Source: Dolomedes plantarius (lineage: Eukaryota; Arthropoda; Arachnida; Araneae; Dolomedidae). Taken from it: a stretch of 64,000 bases of DNA. The stretch is taken from NCBI GenBank assembly GCA_907164885.2, contig OU015501.1, positions 58,225,769-58,289,768 of the forward strand, in the 5' to 3' direction. The position numbers and the translations under genes were made by a program. The notes below the pieces were generated by a model. That model made no database searches, was not told the origin of the DNA, and saw only the letters and a list, made by a program, of their open reading frames with translations. This document shows positions 46,961 to 58,760 of the stretch, in pieces; within the stretch, counting starts at the first letter, position 1; each line of letters begins with the position of its first letter.

Positions 46961-48628
46961 TAAACATAAGCTGAAGGAAAATGGTCAATGGGATCTCTAC
47001 ATTCAGACGTGCCATCATTGCGGCTAACTTCCTATTTCACATTTTCAAATGTAGGGTGAGGGAGGAGTGCTAGACCTTTCAGTCTACCAAAATAAAAGTT
47101 ACATTCGCTTAGAATTTTGAGGCTGTTTTGCAGAATTAAAGCAGGTGGGTTACTTATTGCGCAAGAGAGGGGTTTTTAGGAAATTGTGAAAGCACAGGAA
47201 AGAGTTTGTATGAATGTATAGAATGCTGAAAGTAATATTTTAAGGAAGGTGAATTTCATATATAGCGATAAAATTTTACAAGGGCAGTTTAATAACAATA
47301 TAGAAGCGGAAAGAGAATAACAATTTTACAGTGAAGGAATATGTGGTACAGAAGTGGCTCTCCCGTAAAGAAAGGGGGTTCGAAAGCCGCCGTCAGGTAA
47401 AGGGTAATAAAATCATATTTATGAAAACGGTGGGTTTAAAAGGAAGGTGTTGTAAACAAGTGTAGAAAAGGATTTTGTGGTATTAAGCTCACGCAACATT
47501 GAAAACAAATTGAAAAACATTATTATATGGCCAGAGGAAGTATTGTAAAGATTTTAGCTTTGGGAATAAAGTGTCAGATGTTGGAGGGAAGATATTATTA
47601 GTTCCGTCCAGATGTTTCAGGGTCAGATGGGCCCTGGTCAGGTGATACGGCGGGGTAGAAATAAATGCACATAGCAGATAGATCCAATTGGAAATGAGAA
47701 AATATAATAAAGAAGAATTCTGGACCACTGGGGATTGAAGTTTGAAAAAAGGCGGTCTGATATTAGATTCAGAAGGAGGGGAAAATGATTTTATTGGGAA
47801 ATAGAAATGTGGTATAGAAAATTAAAAGTTATAAAAAGTTATGGAGGGCAGAAAAACGCAGAGAGAGACGATTACGATTTTTGGTAGCTGAGTTTTTCTT
47901 TCTAGTAGTTTAATATGGAAAAACGCTGCACATCAGCCCAGCTGAAATGGGGTAAATCCGTCTTTTAACTTATTGTTGAGTGACTGTTAGGGATCCAAAT
48001 AATTTTTATTTAACTATTAGCTAATTTAATGGAAGTATTTTATTATACATGGTTGTTAAAAGTGTTTTAATATATATCTATAAAGTGTATCAAATATTTA
48101 TATATAAATTTTTAGTGAAAACTTATATACAAATAAATTCCATTCATTTAGGCTAATTTTTCTCATTATTTAAAATCTTAGTTGTGTCTCTTTCCTACCG
48201 AGTAATAATTATTTGCATGCTGGGTAAAGAACCTGGGTAAATTTATTATGGATAGTTAAGTTTATTGCGGATAAGGAAACTTAATATGATCATGTTTAAA
48301 ACTTTTAAACTAAATCTTCTAAATCCAGTAAACGGCGAGATTAGAGCCGAGAACCACCCAGCAGGAGGTCTCAAAAGGGAGGGACGTTCTCCTTGTAGAT
48401 ATTAAAGCAGCGCCATCTACTACGTATTAAAACAAAACCTAAATCTCTCTCTCTCACACACACAGTTGTTAAGTATGTAAGATTTATATATGTTAGAAGG
48501 ATGGACGGTCAGAGTACAGGATAAAAATGGTTTGCTTTGGTTGCATCTGGGAATAAAGATAAAATAAATCTGAACTTCTCTTTGACTGGATAATTTTACT
48601 TGGTTTGTAGATGGAACAGGATTTGAAC
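46961..48628. other. intergenic sequence, no gene seen
   Basis: No transposon ends, RNA gene or convincing coding sequence recognised. Includes a short (CT)n/(CA)n patch near 48444-48465. Confidence 0.4.
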
Positions 48629-48630
48629 TA

Positions 48631-50051
48631 CACTCTTAAACAGAAACAACAGGAAAAAAGACTCACCAAGAAGGAATTATTCGAATGGGGCGAAAATCAG
48701 TAGATGTGATGAACATGTACAGAAAAAAAAATGACTACTATTTGAGAAAAATTGGATGATTTATTCAAGAGAAAGAGCTTCACAAAGTGAAAAAGTCAAT
48801 AATGCGTTGGTCCACCTCTGGCCTTTATGCAAGCCGTTATTTGGCTTGGCACTGATTGATAGAGGTGGCGGCTGTCCTCTTGCGGGATATCGTGCCGAAT
48901 TCTGTCCAATTAGCGCGTTAGATGTCAAAATCCCAAGCTGGTTGGAGGGCCCTGCCCATAATGCTCCAAACGTGTTCGATGGGGGGAGAGATCCGGTGAC
49001 ATTGCTGGCCATTGTAACGTTGGACAAGCACGAAAACAAACAGTAGAAACTCTCGCCGTGTGCGGGCGGGCATTATCTTGCTGAAATGTAAGCCCAGGAT
49101 GGCGTGATACGAAGGGCAACACAACGGAGCGTAGAATATCGTCGACGTACCGCTGTGCTGTAAGGATGCCGCGGATGACAAACAAAGGGGTCCGGCTATG
49201 AAATGAAATGGCACCCCAGACCATGACTCCTGGTTGTCGGCCCGTATGGCGAAAGACAGTCAGGTTGGTACCCCACCACTGTCCGGGGCGTCTCCAGACA
49301 CGTATTCGCTGGCCACCGGGGCTCAATTCGAAGCAGGACTCATCACAGAAGACAATTCTACTCCAGTCAGTGACATTCCAGATCGAATGTGCTCGACACC
49401 ACTTCTAACGGGCTTGTCGATTTACAGAGGTCAATGGTAGTCGGCGCAAGGGCCGCCGTGAGCTCAACCCCCTTTCTCTGAGCCGCCTATGAATGGTCCT
49501 TGCGGTCACTGAAGCACCAGTTGCACGTACGATCGATGATAATGATGAATCTGGGGCTGTGTGTGCCGCTCTGACTATTGATCAGTCCTCACGTTCTGCC
49601 GTTTCTGTAGGCCGACCGCTTCCTTCTTGACGCTGTGTTCGGCCATGGTTCACCCATTCCTGGCAACATCGTCTAATAGTGACATCGCTCCTATCCAAAT
49701 GTCGAGCGATTCGCCGATTAGACCAACCGGCTTCTTTGAGCTCAACTACACGTCCCCTGTCAAATGCTGACATCTGCGCATATTGTTCGCGCACCTGTAT
49801 GAGAGCCATAGTTACTGTCTACCTGAGTACACGGAATGAAATTCGCAACGAATTTATGACATGGAATCGAAACTTTTCCTCTTTAATATACTGCCAGTTG
49901 CGCAGATAAGATGCGCTACAGCGTCACGTGTTCATTCATTGGCCTCCAAACTTTAAAATTTTGCATTTCCCGTCGAAACCTGTATGCATATCAATTTGTG
50001 TCGAATTTGCACTACCCCTTCTTGGTGTGTCGTTTATTTTGTCTAAGAGTG
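48631..50051 (-). mobile_element. Tcb1/Tc1-like transposon, decayed
   Basis: A 1421-bp element between TA dinucleotides (48629-48630, 50052-50053). The ends CACTCTTAAACA and inverted CACTCTTAGACA, with ACCAAGAAGG about 35 bp in on both sides, form an imperfect inverted repeat. It contains a complete but broken Tc1 transposase on the minus strand. Confidence 0.8.
48796..49809 (-). pseudogene. Tc1-like (Tcb1 type) transposase, multiple lesions
   Basis: Reads minus-ward from M-A-L-I-Q-V-R-E-Q-Y. The helix-turn-helix is at residues 15-50 (G-W-S-N-R-R-I-A-R-H-L), followed by a G-S-G-R-P-T hinge. A TGA at 49582-49584 and a TAG (49405-49407) interrupt the N-terminal half in frame. The first Asp is in I-V-F-C-D-E-S and the second in T-F-Q-Q-D-N-A-R-P-H-T. 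One extra C in the run at 48981-48986 shifts the frame inside S-P-D-L-S-P, ahead of I-E-H-V-W with the catalytic Glu. A later frame change and a stop replacing Gln follow. The natural C-terminus (A-R-G-G-P-T-H-Y then TGA) is still readable at 48796. The second Asp to Glu spacing counts 32, not 34. S-P-G-G-Q-R-I-R-V-W-R is typical of spider Tcb1-like copies. Confidence 0.85.
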
Positions 50052-50053
50052 TA

Positions 50054-51321
50054 TCTTAACTGATATTAATAGTTTATATTTATAATTTTTAACTTGAGGA
50101 ATGTAAGGGTCAAGCGTACGCCCGATGAACCCGGTAAATATTTGTCCCCAGGGCCTGGCGTATTCTCCTGACACTCTCGTCTTTCAAAAATACTCAAATT
50201 TATTATAAACTTTGAAGCGCATTCCCAAACGAAGGTTCCCCCCCCCCCCCCCCTAACACCAAAGCCATTCAGTTTGAAAAATTCCTCTAGCATGATGAAT
50301 GGAGGTCGTCTCTCACCCACGCGAAAATACAATTTCCAACCTTTCGCCTTCATTTTTCCCCTTTCACTGTAGGTAAAGAACTGGCTAATTGGGTTTACGA
50401 TATTTACTGACTGCGGGGGGCTAAAACATCTAGTAATGAACTTGTTACATTTCATCCATCGCATTGCTCTACCCTTGAGTTAAATTCTAGATATCACTGA
50501 AATCAGAGAGCTCGTCATTCGTATAATATAAGCTGGTTTCGAAAGCCATTCGAAGCTAGAAATAATACAACCAACTCATTTTGCTGCTGCATGCACAACG
50601 TAGATTATATATAGAGAAAGAAAAATAGGCATATCACTTAATTTTTTAGACAAATTTGAGAGGCTTTATTTTTAATGTACTTTGTGAGGAAGGATATTGC
50701 AAATATTCCTGACACCATCGAGAAAATCAGTTCATAGAAAACGGCCTCGAGGTTAGGAGATCAGAGTTCAGCCGTTACAATGGTACAAGTAGCCGTTACA
50801 ATGGTACTCGATCACTGAAAAGAACTATAATGGACTGTTACGCAAACATATAACTAGTGAGGCTAGTTATAGGTTGCGTTAGTGAACATATAACTAGCCT
50901 GAGGTGGGGAAAAACGAAGCTTCGAATAGATTAATAAATATTTTTCTGCAAGTCAACATCCCGTGTCATTAACCTTAAAAAGAAAGGAAAACATTGTGAG
51001 GAATTGCATTAAAATGATGAGAATTCTGAGAGACGACAGGATATTTCCATTTGCAGAACACGGTTTGAAGTTTGGAAATGCAGTTTGAACCCCGGTCTCG
51101 ACAAACGGATATTAGCACCCTTTCTAGTCAAAACAGATATTTTTCATCAATCGTGTTACTCAAGTGTAACAAGTGGGAAAACGGCATGACAGACAAGTGA
51201 GATTAATGAGAAGGAAAAACTATCTATTAACTCGTGGTCTCACTTCGAGCAAATGCATCTGGAACTAACGGCATGAGGAGGTATTAATGAATCATCAGCA
51301 AACAGACATAACACTGTAGAA
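50054..51321. other. intergenic sequence, no gene seen
   Basis: Includes a poly-C run near 50240-50254 and a 22-bp tandem duplication (GCCGTTACAATGGTAC) near 50773-50805. A 132-codon minus frame at 50066-50464 crosses the poly-C run and is not recognised. Confidence 0.4.
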
Positions 51322-52383
51322 CAGAGATGGCCAACTGGCAACCTGCGGGCCTCATTTCCCCCTGCAGGACTTTTTAACTGGCCCGAAGCATTAAAACAAT
51401 TTAAAAAGAATATATTGTTATAAATAATACGAAATACTTCGCTTACTTGTTCCATGCTCGGCAACACTTATGGCCGAAAGTACCTTTTCCAACATGAAAC
51501 ACACAAAGTCCAACGAAAGAAGTCGGCTTACCGATAAAAAAATTTTCTCACCTCCTTCGTGTTTCGTAATTACCCCTCGTGTAGCAAAAAGTTGACCGCA
51601 GCGCTCCAAACCAAACCAAAACCTTTGTGTTTCGTCATCTGAAATCGACGTTGATTTTACTTCCCTTGCGGCATCAAGTTCCCAGACGCAAGTCTCTCAT
51701 TGCATTTTTTCTACTTTTTCATTATTGAGAAATCTGATTTCATGTTTTGTTTTGCAATTTAAACATAGTTTTGTATATCAGACTTGATTTCATCTTGTAA
51801 AGAAAAATGTTTTTGTTTTGCTTTCTGAAATAAATGTTTTATTTTCCATGAATCAAATGTATTTTATTATATGTACAGGAATCTAAAAAAAAAGTGCTTT
51901 TCAAATTTGCTACTTTGAAGTAACAATTAATTTGAAACTTATTTAATTTTAAAAATATTTGATATTACAAAGTTGCGTTTTGTAATTATTGCATTTTTTG
52001 AAAAAATATAAGTATTTTGATATCGCCAAAATAGATTTTTCAGTAAGAAAACATTTTTATCAAGAATGAAATTTTCTGAAAAATCAAAAATATAAATTAT
52101 TTATTATGTTTATAAATTATAATATTATGTTTATAATGCGGTTATTATTATTTTTTTGAGGACCCTGTTTTTATATGTATTTTAAATAACTTAAATTTAA
52201 ATATTTAAAATTATTTTAAAGTTAAAATATTTAGTGCATTATGCAAATATGACATTTGATGATGGCAATTTCGTCTTTCGTTCCCATAGCAGACATCAAA
52301 ATTCGATCCAAAATTACAGTTGGCCGCCGTCATTTATGTTTTTCTCAACTGGCCCCCGGATTGGTTTGAGTTGGTCACCCCTG
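51322..52383 (+). mobile_element. hAT element, internally deleted
   Basis: The left end CAGAGATGGCCAACT and the inverted right end CAGCAGGGGTGACCAACT are related hAT-type ends. The flanking octamers CTGTAGAA (51314-51321) and CTGTAGAG (52384-52391) match at 7 of 8, fitting an 8-bp hAT target duplication. The left part holds the transposase C-terminus. The remaining 780 bp is AT-rich non-coding. Confidence 0.7.
51451..51595 (+). pseudogene. hAT transposase C-terminal (dimerisation) remnant
   Basis: The sequence reads S-M-L-G-N-T-Y, then after a frame change A-E-S-T-F-S-N-M-K-H-T-K-S-N-E-R-S-R-L-T-D, then a decayed tail ending in TGA at 51593-51595. The F-G-S-T-Y..E..F-S.M-K..K-S..R-S-R-L-T-D pattern is the hallmark of the hAT family C-terminal dimerisation region. 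The catalytic core is absent. One frameshift near 51470. Confidence 0.75.
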
Positions 52384-52487
52384 CTGTAGAGGATAAATTT
52401 TAAAATATGCCTAATTTATTCATTTAACCACTGCATGGGTAAATGAAACAAAAGCACAATAATTCTGAAGGGATATTACACGTACTA

Positions 52488-52850
52488 CCTCTGTGGCTGG
52501 TAGCGCGTCGGCTTCCGATGCTGAGGGTGCTCGGATCGAATCCCGACAAGCACCATTAAATGCCTCCTTGTCTAGACCGGATATGGGCACGTTAAATCCG
52601 TAGACCGGAAAGTCCCTTTATGAGGTCAGAGAGGGTGGGAGAGGGTACGATCTCCCCAGATGTTGTCCCTGGGGGCGCTCGATCAAAATTGAGGTGGCAA
52701 CTGGCTAAATCAGATTCCGACGCTTATAGTTCCATTAGAAACCGGAGCCGCATTCCTCAGCCCGCTAGCCTAAATGGACTTCGTCTGGAATACTTCCAGC
52801 TAGGGGACATTGGAAACAGCAAAAACAACAATCTGTGTGGCTAAATACTG
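52488..52850 (+). mobile_element. tRNA-derived SINE, most complete copy
   Basis: The head carries an RNA polymerase III A-box-like TGGCTGGTAGCGCG (about 52494-52507) and a B box GGATCGAATCC (52533-52543), with spacing close to that of a tRNA. A body of about 300 bp follows and is shared with 40430-40690 (inverted) and partly with 55790-55885. No poly-A tail or target duplication could be fixed. A 74-codon frame across the body is not a gene. Confidence 0.65.
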
Positions 52851-53334
52851 GGCTAATTAAAATTTTTGAAAAAGGAAAAAAATTAGAGGAGAAATCCAAC
52901 CACAAATTTAGAATTCGGGGAGAGAATGAACTGAGAGGGAAATACCTTATTGTTGCCACTCCTGGTTGAAACATTGCACGAGTCAGCTGCAGAAGTGCAC
53001 ATAGGTAAGATCATACATGAAAGTAAAGGGTGAAGAGTTATGCACCAGAGGACAAATATATTTAAAATATAAGGCTAAGTCAGATTGCATGTAAAGTAAT
53101 AAAAAGGATATAGGTGAAGGAAGACTAAGCATTAAAAATTTAGAGTATTATAATATTTAACTGTATGATTTAATGATAACATTGACACTATTGGCAAACT
53201 AATTATTATCCTTTAACTTTTTTTTCTGGTCACCTTGATTTGGTTTGCTTTCATGTGTAGATTTTCAGTTTCAGCTGTTACATATTTTTCATCTTACTGA
53301 GGAAAGTGCCCCGATCCACTCCTTTCTATGCAAA

Positions 53335-54019
53335 TCTATATTTATAAAACAGTTCCGTAAGTGACTCATTCATTCACTGACTGACATACAACGCACAGAC
53401 CAAACCGCTTGACCTAAAGGGCTGAAATTTTGCATGGCGATTCTTCTAATAGTGTAGGGGTGCACTAAGAAAGATTTTTCAAAAATTCTTCTTAGATTTT
53501 TTAAATTAAATTTTTAAGCTGTTTTTTAAACTTTTTTTACGTTTGCATTTAAAATAATACATTGAGGGTTATAAAATTTATATCACGAGAAAGATCATAA
53601 AAATTCCTTCAAAATGAAATTTTTTTTTGAATTTTTACCTTCATTTCCTGATTTTTGGTGAATTTTTAAAGATTAATTTTTAGAATTTAATTTATTAAAT
53701 GCTGATCACGTGATTTCTTTTTCTGGTACTTTCAATAAATTTATCGTCACGTGCGTAACAACTAAATAGACAAAAAAAAATATTTTTTTCTCTTTCTAAT
53801 GCAGCAGACGATTGGATATTATCAAAAAAAAATGCATATCCCTTACGATTTTTTTATAAATATATATATATAGATAGATATATATTTTACATCAATTGTA
53901 TACATTGATCATCGCATTTATTATAAATATATATATTTATTTTTTGGCATAAATTGCATACGTTGACCGTTGTATTTAATTTGAATGTACTCCGTAGCGA
54001 AGCGCGGGTTTTCAGCTAG
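53335..54019 (+). mobile_element. non-autonomous Helitron, full length
   Basis: Starts A|TCTATATTTATAAAACAG and ends CCGTAGCGAAGCGCGG (hairpin), then GTTTTCAG-CTAG|T. This is the canonical TC...CTRR structure inserted between A and T without a target duplication. The body matches 43613-44283 throughout. 685 bp, no coding sequence. Confidence 0.85.
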
Positions 54020-54158
54020 TATATATATATATATATATATATTTATTTATTTATTTTCTACAATGAAAAACATAACTGAGGTAAAAAGAGGCTACCAGCA
54101 CCGATATAAACTAATGGTCGAGCATATGCATCGAGATCAGTAGACTACATACTTTATA

Positions 54159-55002
54159 CAGTCGAACCCCGTTATAGCGAACTTCAAGGGACCAAAGGTT
54201 TTGTTCGCTTTATCCGGTGGTTCGCTATATCCGAACCGTTAAGAAAAATGTTAGAGTTCACAAAATGTATATCTCATTAGTTGCTATGTGTATTCAATAA
54301 TAATGTATTGAAAAATGATAAAATCTATTAAAAATTGATTATTAATGATTCACTGTTTTGATACAGAAATAATCGGTAATCTTCTGCTGACGTGATGTCG
54401 ATTTCAAAACCATTTTATGAATTTCTTTGTCCAATACATCAAATGGCTTCAACACTCTTTCTTCCACTGTTTGTGTAGGCAATAACTTATTAATAACACT
54501 CATAGCTGCTGTAGAAACTTAGGTGGTGGGGATTTCGTCATTTATGTGCCCCTCTTCATCAGCATCAGACGCATAATCTTCGATTTCAGAATGATTTATT
54601 TTAATTTCTTCCACAATATATTCATCAGTCGCATTTTCACATGTAATGACTTTATCATCACATGTTTTTAACAATTGCATGTCACAATCTCTGAATGATG
54701 AAATTTTGTGTTTTCTGTCCACATCGCGATAGCTAAATCTTCATCATCTTCTTCTTCAACATTCTTTGCTTCTTCAACATTCGTTGTATCTTTAACATTC
54801 TTAAAATTTTTAAAAATAAAAAAAAAATTCAGTAGTCGACTGAAATAAAGGTTCGTTATAGCTGATTCTTAAGATTTCGCAGGTTCGCTATAAAAGGATA
54901 AATTAGCATTAAATACAATAGGAAAACGGCGGGACCAAAATTTTCGTTCGTTATATCCGGGAGTTCGTTATATACCGGGTTCGCTATAACGGGGTTCGAC
55001 TG
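54159..55002 (-). mobile_element. pogo/Tigger derivative with transposase C-terminus
   Basis: TA on both sides (54157-54158, 55003-55004). Ends CAGTCGAACCCCGTTATAGC are perfect inverted repeats over 24 bp. TTCGTTATA and TTCGCTATA words repeat near both ends. The interior retains the 3' part of a Tigger transposase on the minus strand. 844 bp. Confidence 0.85.
54342..54800 (-). pseudogene. Tigger/pogo transposase C-terminal fragment
   Basis: The minus strand reads N-V-E-E-A-K-N-V-E-E-E-D-D-E-D-L-A-I (acidic linker), changes frame near 54720, then F-R-D-C-D-M-Q-L-L-K-T-C-D-D. A TAA at 54519-54521 interrupts. The last part ends V-L-K-S-T-S-R-Q-Q-K-I-T-D-Y-F, which resembles the closing motif of Tigger (TIGD, CENP-B-like) transposases. 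The DNA-binding domains and DDE core have been deleted. Confidence 0.7.
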
Positions 55003-55004
55003 TA

Positions 55005-55789
55005 TTATAGATACTGCCAGAGTGGGATAAAAACCTTCATTGGTTCCTCGGTTAACTATCCATATAATTGGATCCCAAAAAAATTCTATTTTATCTTTTT
55101 TTCCGACATTAGTATTTGAAGTCTAGCAATGACTATCTACACAAAAAGTTGATCAAAACAGCCTCAAGAGAAAAAATTCAGTACGTATACATTTCTTTTT
55201 CTCTCCAAGAATGAAAAGCGAGGGCAACGTATTATTAGGATTGAGAGATTCAATAGCGGAGATCATACCATGGCCCACAAAGGTGTAATAATAAAAAACA
55301 GCTGACTGGTTTGCAGACGATTCCTGTTGAATTCAGACCAAGTTCTTTAAAATGGGAAAGCAAAACTCGAGTGAGAAGGCGTAACTGAGAAAGTCTTTGT
55401 TACAGGGGGATCTGGCATACGTTAAGAATGCATTTCTTAGCAAGCTATCTCTAATGGGTAAAAAGTAATACTTATGCTACACGCTAGAAAAAAAACAGTA
55501 AACTAGTAGTCCTATGCTCATCACCACAACTGCAACGGTCGAGGTTCTCAGCATTATAAGTTTCATCCATTTCTATTGCTGTGATTTAGACATGATTAGC
55601 GTACAGAAAATAGCCGCCAAAATCCTCAAAATTCGGAACTGTAGTAGGAGGACGTGATTAAAGACCTTTTACAGCTGAATGCTGTTGTTGCTGTTGTTTG
55701 CCAATGCGGGGAATTTGTCAATGAAGATATTCGCACTTTATCCACGAGAATCGCTGGTTGCTCTTTCAGTGGGGGACATCGTATAGGTA
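55005..55789. other. intergenic sequence, no gene seen
   Basis: Unassigned. A (GTT/GCT)n-like patch lies at about 55680-55700. Confidence 0.35.
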
Positions 55790-55885
55790 AACCAACACCA
55801 CCCCCTGGTGTCACCTCAATTTTGACCGAGCACCCCCAGGCGCGACATCTGGGGGGGAGGGGGCTCGTACAGCTGAATATTGCAG
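55790..55885 (-). mobile_element. SINE fragment
   Basis: On the minus strand GGGGGTGCTCGGTCAAAATT and the following GAGGTG.CA match the body of the SINE at 52488. The edges are unclear. Confidence 0.5.
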
Positions 55886-56860
55886 ACCTCTCTTCAGAAG
55901 AGACCTGAGACCGGTTTTGAGGTTGCTGCCTCGGGGAGGTCGATTCTCAAAATGAGGGGTCGGGGATAATCAACACCCCAGTACCATTTCCCGCGGAAAG
56001 TATTTATCGCTCTTTAGGCATTAAGAAAATTATGAAGGCTATAAATGAAGGCTTTAAGAAAACCATCGCATGTTTTGATTTCTATTTTCATGTAATTAAC
56101 GTATTTTGGCAACTTTTTACCCTGCATCGTATTACTTACTATTTCCCGAAGTAATGTAAGGGAGTTTCAGAAAACCTCAATAAAATTTAGAGTCGTGTTT
56201 ATTTTTATAAATACTGGATCATACAAAAATTTATTATTATAGATACAGATTTCAGGGTATGTGGGTTTTGCAACTGTTACTTTTTCTATCGCTAAAGGAG
56301 ACGCGATCTTTTTCGGTAATTTTGTTTTCATTTAAGGGGTCTCAGGAGTCTTACTTTTTTACTGAAGATGCAATTTAGCATCATGTCACATTTAGTTTTA
56401 TTTCTCATTCCCTATAAAACATAAATACATGAAATTTTTGCCACTGAAAGCTTAATATATTTTCTATGTAGAATAATTATTTCAATGTTCTACATCTGGT
56501 ATTTTAATTTATTTTTAATTTTTAATTTAGATGAAAATTTTAAAATTGTGTTTTGGCTTGCATCCATTGCGCGCAAGACTGTAGCAAAACTATTGGTTTT
56601 AGAGTCCCAAAAATATTGATAATGATGTAAAACTAATGTATATTTAACGTATACTCTATTTTTAAGCAATTTAAAGCTTAATTTTTTAAATTAAAATTAA
56701 AATTACAAAACTTTGAAAAAATGCATTTTTTTATTGAAAACTTGTTAATTTTAAATAATAAATGCAATTAAAAATACTAAATTTTAAGTATACATTATTC
56801 CTTGCATCAAAATGAACGTATTTACCAAGTTTTATAGAAATTGCTTTATCAGTTTCTGAG
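55886..56860. other. intergenic AT-rich sequence, no gene seen
   Basis: No recognisable ends or motifs. Confidence 0.35.
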
Positions 56861-56867
56861 AAATGCT

Positions 56868-57068
56868 GGCATTCGGTGCTGAGGGTGCTCGGATCGAATC
56901 CCGGCGTTGCGCCACTGAAAATGCCTCCGTTTATGTCATCCTTTCATAGGGGGTAATGCTGGCCCGCCTATATGGCGCCCCCATAATAAAATGGCCAGCA
57001 ATAGCTGCGGTGTATTATAGGCGAATGTCTTCACGACAAGTGTGTCCGCATTGGTTTAAAAAAAAAAT
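56868..57068 (+). mobile_element. SINE with tRNA-like B box, 5' truncated
   Basis: GGTGCTGAGGGTGCTCGGAT and the B box GGATCGAATCC match the 52488 SINE head. The body is different and ends in an A-rich tail (about 57058-57068). Probably another subfamily using the same tRNA-derived head. Confidence 0.55.
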
Positions 57069-57868
57069 AATTACACACTTTGTGTGTCGTTATTTTTCAT
57101 ATGAGCTGTTTTATTTGAAAGTGGTGTAAGTCCACTTAAAAAAATGAGTTAACGGTAATTTTAGTAAGATATAGACACCTTCTCTTCATATTTATAATCA
57201 GACTTTCAATGGAGTACGATTTTTTCATAAAGTAAACAAAATAATTTTGGCTATAAAATGTTATCGCAAAAATTTTTTTTAAAAGTGGAATAAGTCCATT
57301 CCTAATAATTATAATAAAAGCAACTTGCTTATTGCAATTATTATTGATTATTACGACTTCAATGTACACTACGCTTTAGGATATTTTACTTAGCTAGTGT
57401 CTTAAAAACAACATCGTTAACTAGATAACATTATTGTTCTGATTAAGTGGTCAGAAGTAATTTCACTGATTTTGTTTGGTTTTCTTTCGCAAGTCCTACT
57501 GTTTGGTTTGTGTTTCTTATACTAATAGATTGCAGCGTGAGTATTATTTAAATATAATTGTTATTAAAGCAGAAAATCAAAGTTTTAGATAAATAATATT
57601 TCATACAGTTGTTACAATGAGTTAACATACCTATAAAATATACTATAGAGTAAAAGTACTATAGAGTAGGAATGAGCAACATTTGTTTTGCACATGTGTA
57701 ATAAAAAACATCGCATTCGTTGTAGTAGATTAACCGAATTTTAAAATTATCAGTACCAAACCCAGGGCGAAGTTTTTATTAACAAGTATGAGCAAGAGAA
57801 TTCCTTCCCTTGAAAGTTATTTGCTTTTAAAGTATGTTATATACATGTGTGTGTGCATGTGTATATAT
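57069..57868. other. intergenic AT-rich sequence, no gene seen
   Basis: No motif recognised. Ends with a short (TG)n/(TA)n run. Confidence 0.35.
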
Positions 57869-58673
57869 TGTGATAACTTAAGACTCAGGGTAGCTAAAAA
57901 TATTCACAGTCTACTACATTAAAATACATATTTATTAAAATTAATTCGGAGAATTTTTACAAACTATTTACAGATCGGTTGATCTACCTCTAGACATAGA
58001 GGGAACTGGCCTTCTTAATAGCCAAATAATTTCGCTGAGAAGATCTCGGCAAGTACAGTCACGAACTGAAAACTATAAGGTCGGCACCCAGCCTCTAGAG
58101 CATACAGCTCTGAAAATAGAGTAATTTCTGGATGAAGTATCATGCTAGCGAGAAGCTTATAGAGCGGGATGCTCTGAAATAGATGTACTTCGGGGTGAAA
58201 TATTCTAGCTGACGAGAACCTTATAGAGCGGGCTACTCTGAAAAGATAAGACTTCAGGATGAAGTCGGTCGCTCAAGGACCTCTGAGACGAAAGGTGCTC
58301 TCTGGATGAGAGTCTCCACCAAGTCTGCTAAAAAACTGGATTTTCTCTCTCGGCTCCGAAACTCTTGCTTCCGGTCACGTGACTGTAAATTTTTAGGTTG
58401 GCTGGCCGAATTTGTGACGTCATGTTCGTTGGCTGTGATTCGCTTCATGACGACGCCACGTTGTCGGCTCTTATAATCAGCTGATCAGAAAATCATTAGT
58501 TCACGTCGAAGAATCCATTAGTTTACGTCCTCCCAGGGGTGGCAGATAGAAGCGACTCTTTTCTCTGCTTCCAGACACCTTGACGCCGATCTATAGAATG
58601 TTCGTAGGTCACCTGTTGGGGGAAGTCCGGCTGTCTGGGTGATTTATTTGGAAGGTCGTAACGGATTGTTACA
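57869..58673. mobile_element. solo LTR candidate
   Basis: Begins TGTGATAACTTAAGAC and ends GGATTGTTACA, giving TG...CA ends, with ATAT on both sides as a possible 4-bp target duplication (weak because the flanks are TA-rich). The interior is GC-richer and non-coding, and contains three units of about 64 bp. No adjoining primer-binding site, polypurine tract or retroelement gene was seen. Confidence 0.4.
58107..58300. repeat. 64-bp tandem repeats inside the LTR candidate
   Basis: The word CTCTGAAA recurs at 58108, 58172 and 58236 with exact 64-bp spacing. Intervening sequences are similar (GAGAA.CTTATAGAGCGGG). A partial fourth unit starts near 58281. Confidence 0.7.
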
Positions 58674-58711
<38 letters not shown>

Positions 58712-58760
58712 TTGTTTGTGTTTGTGTGTGTGTGTGTATATATGCGCGTGTGTGTGTGTT
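58674..58760. repeat. compound (TA)n/(TG)n microsatellite
   Basis: TA array followed by TG, TTTG and TG runs. Confidence 0.9.

Noticed and set aside
50066..50464. 132-codon open frame on the minus strand
   Set aside because: Crosses a poly-C/poly-G run (poly-Gly) and shows no domain.
52494..52560. Possible tRNA gene
   Set aside because: A and B boxes are present but no clean cloverleaf was evident and the unit continues as a repeated ~360-bp SINE.
58107..58300. Regular 64-bp repeats considered as a CRISPR-like array
   Set aside because: Units are similar along their whole length, without distinct spacers, and lie in a eukaryotic LTR-like element.
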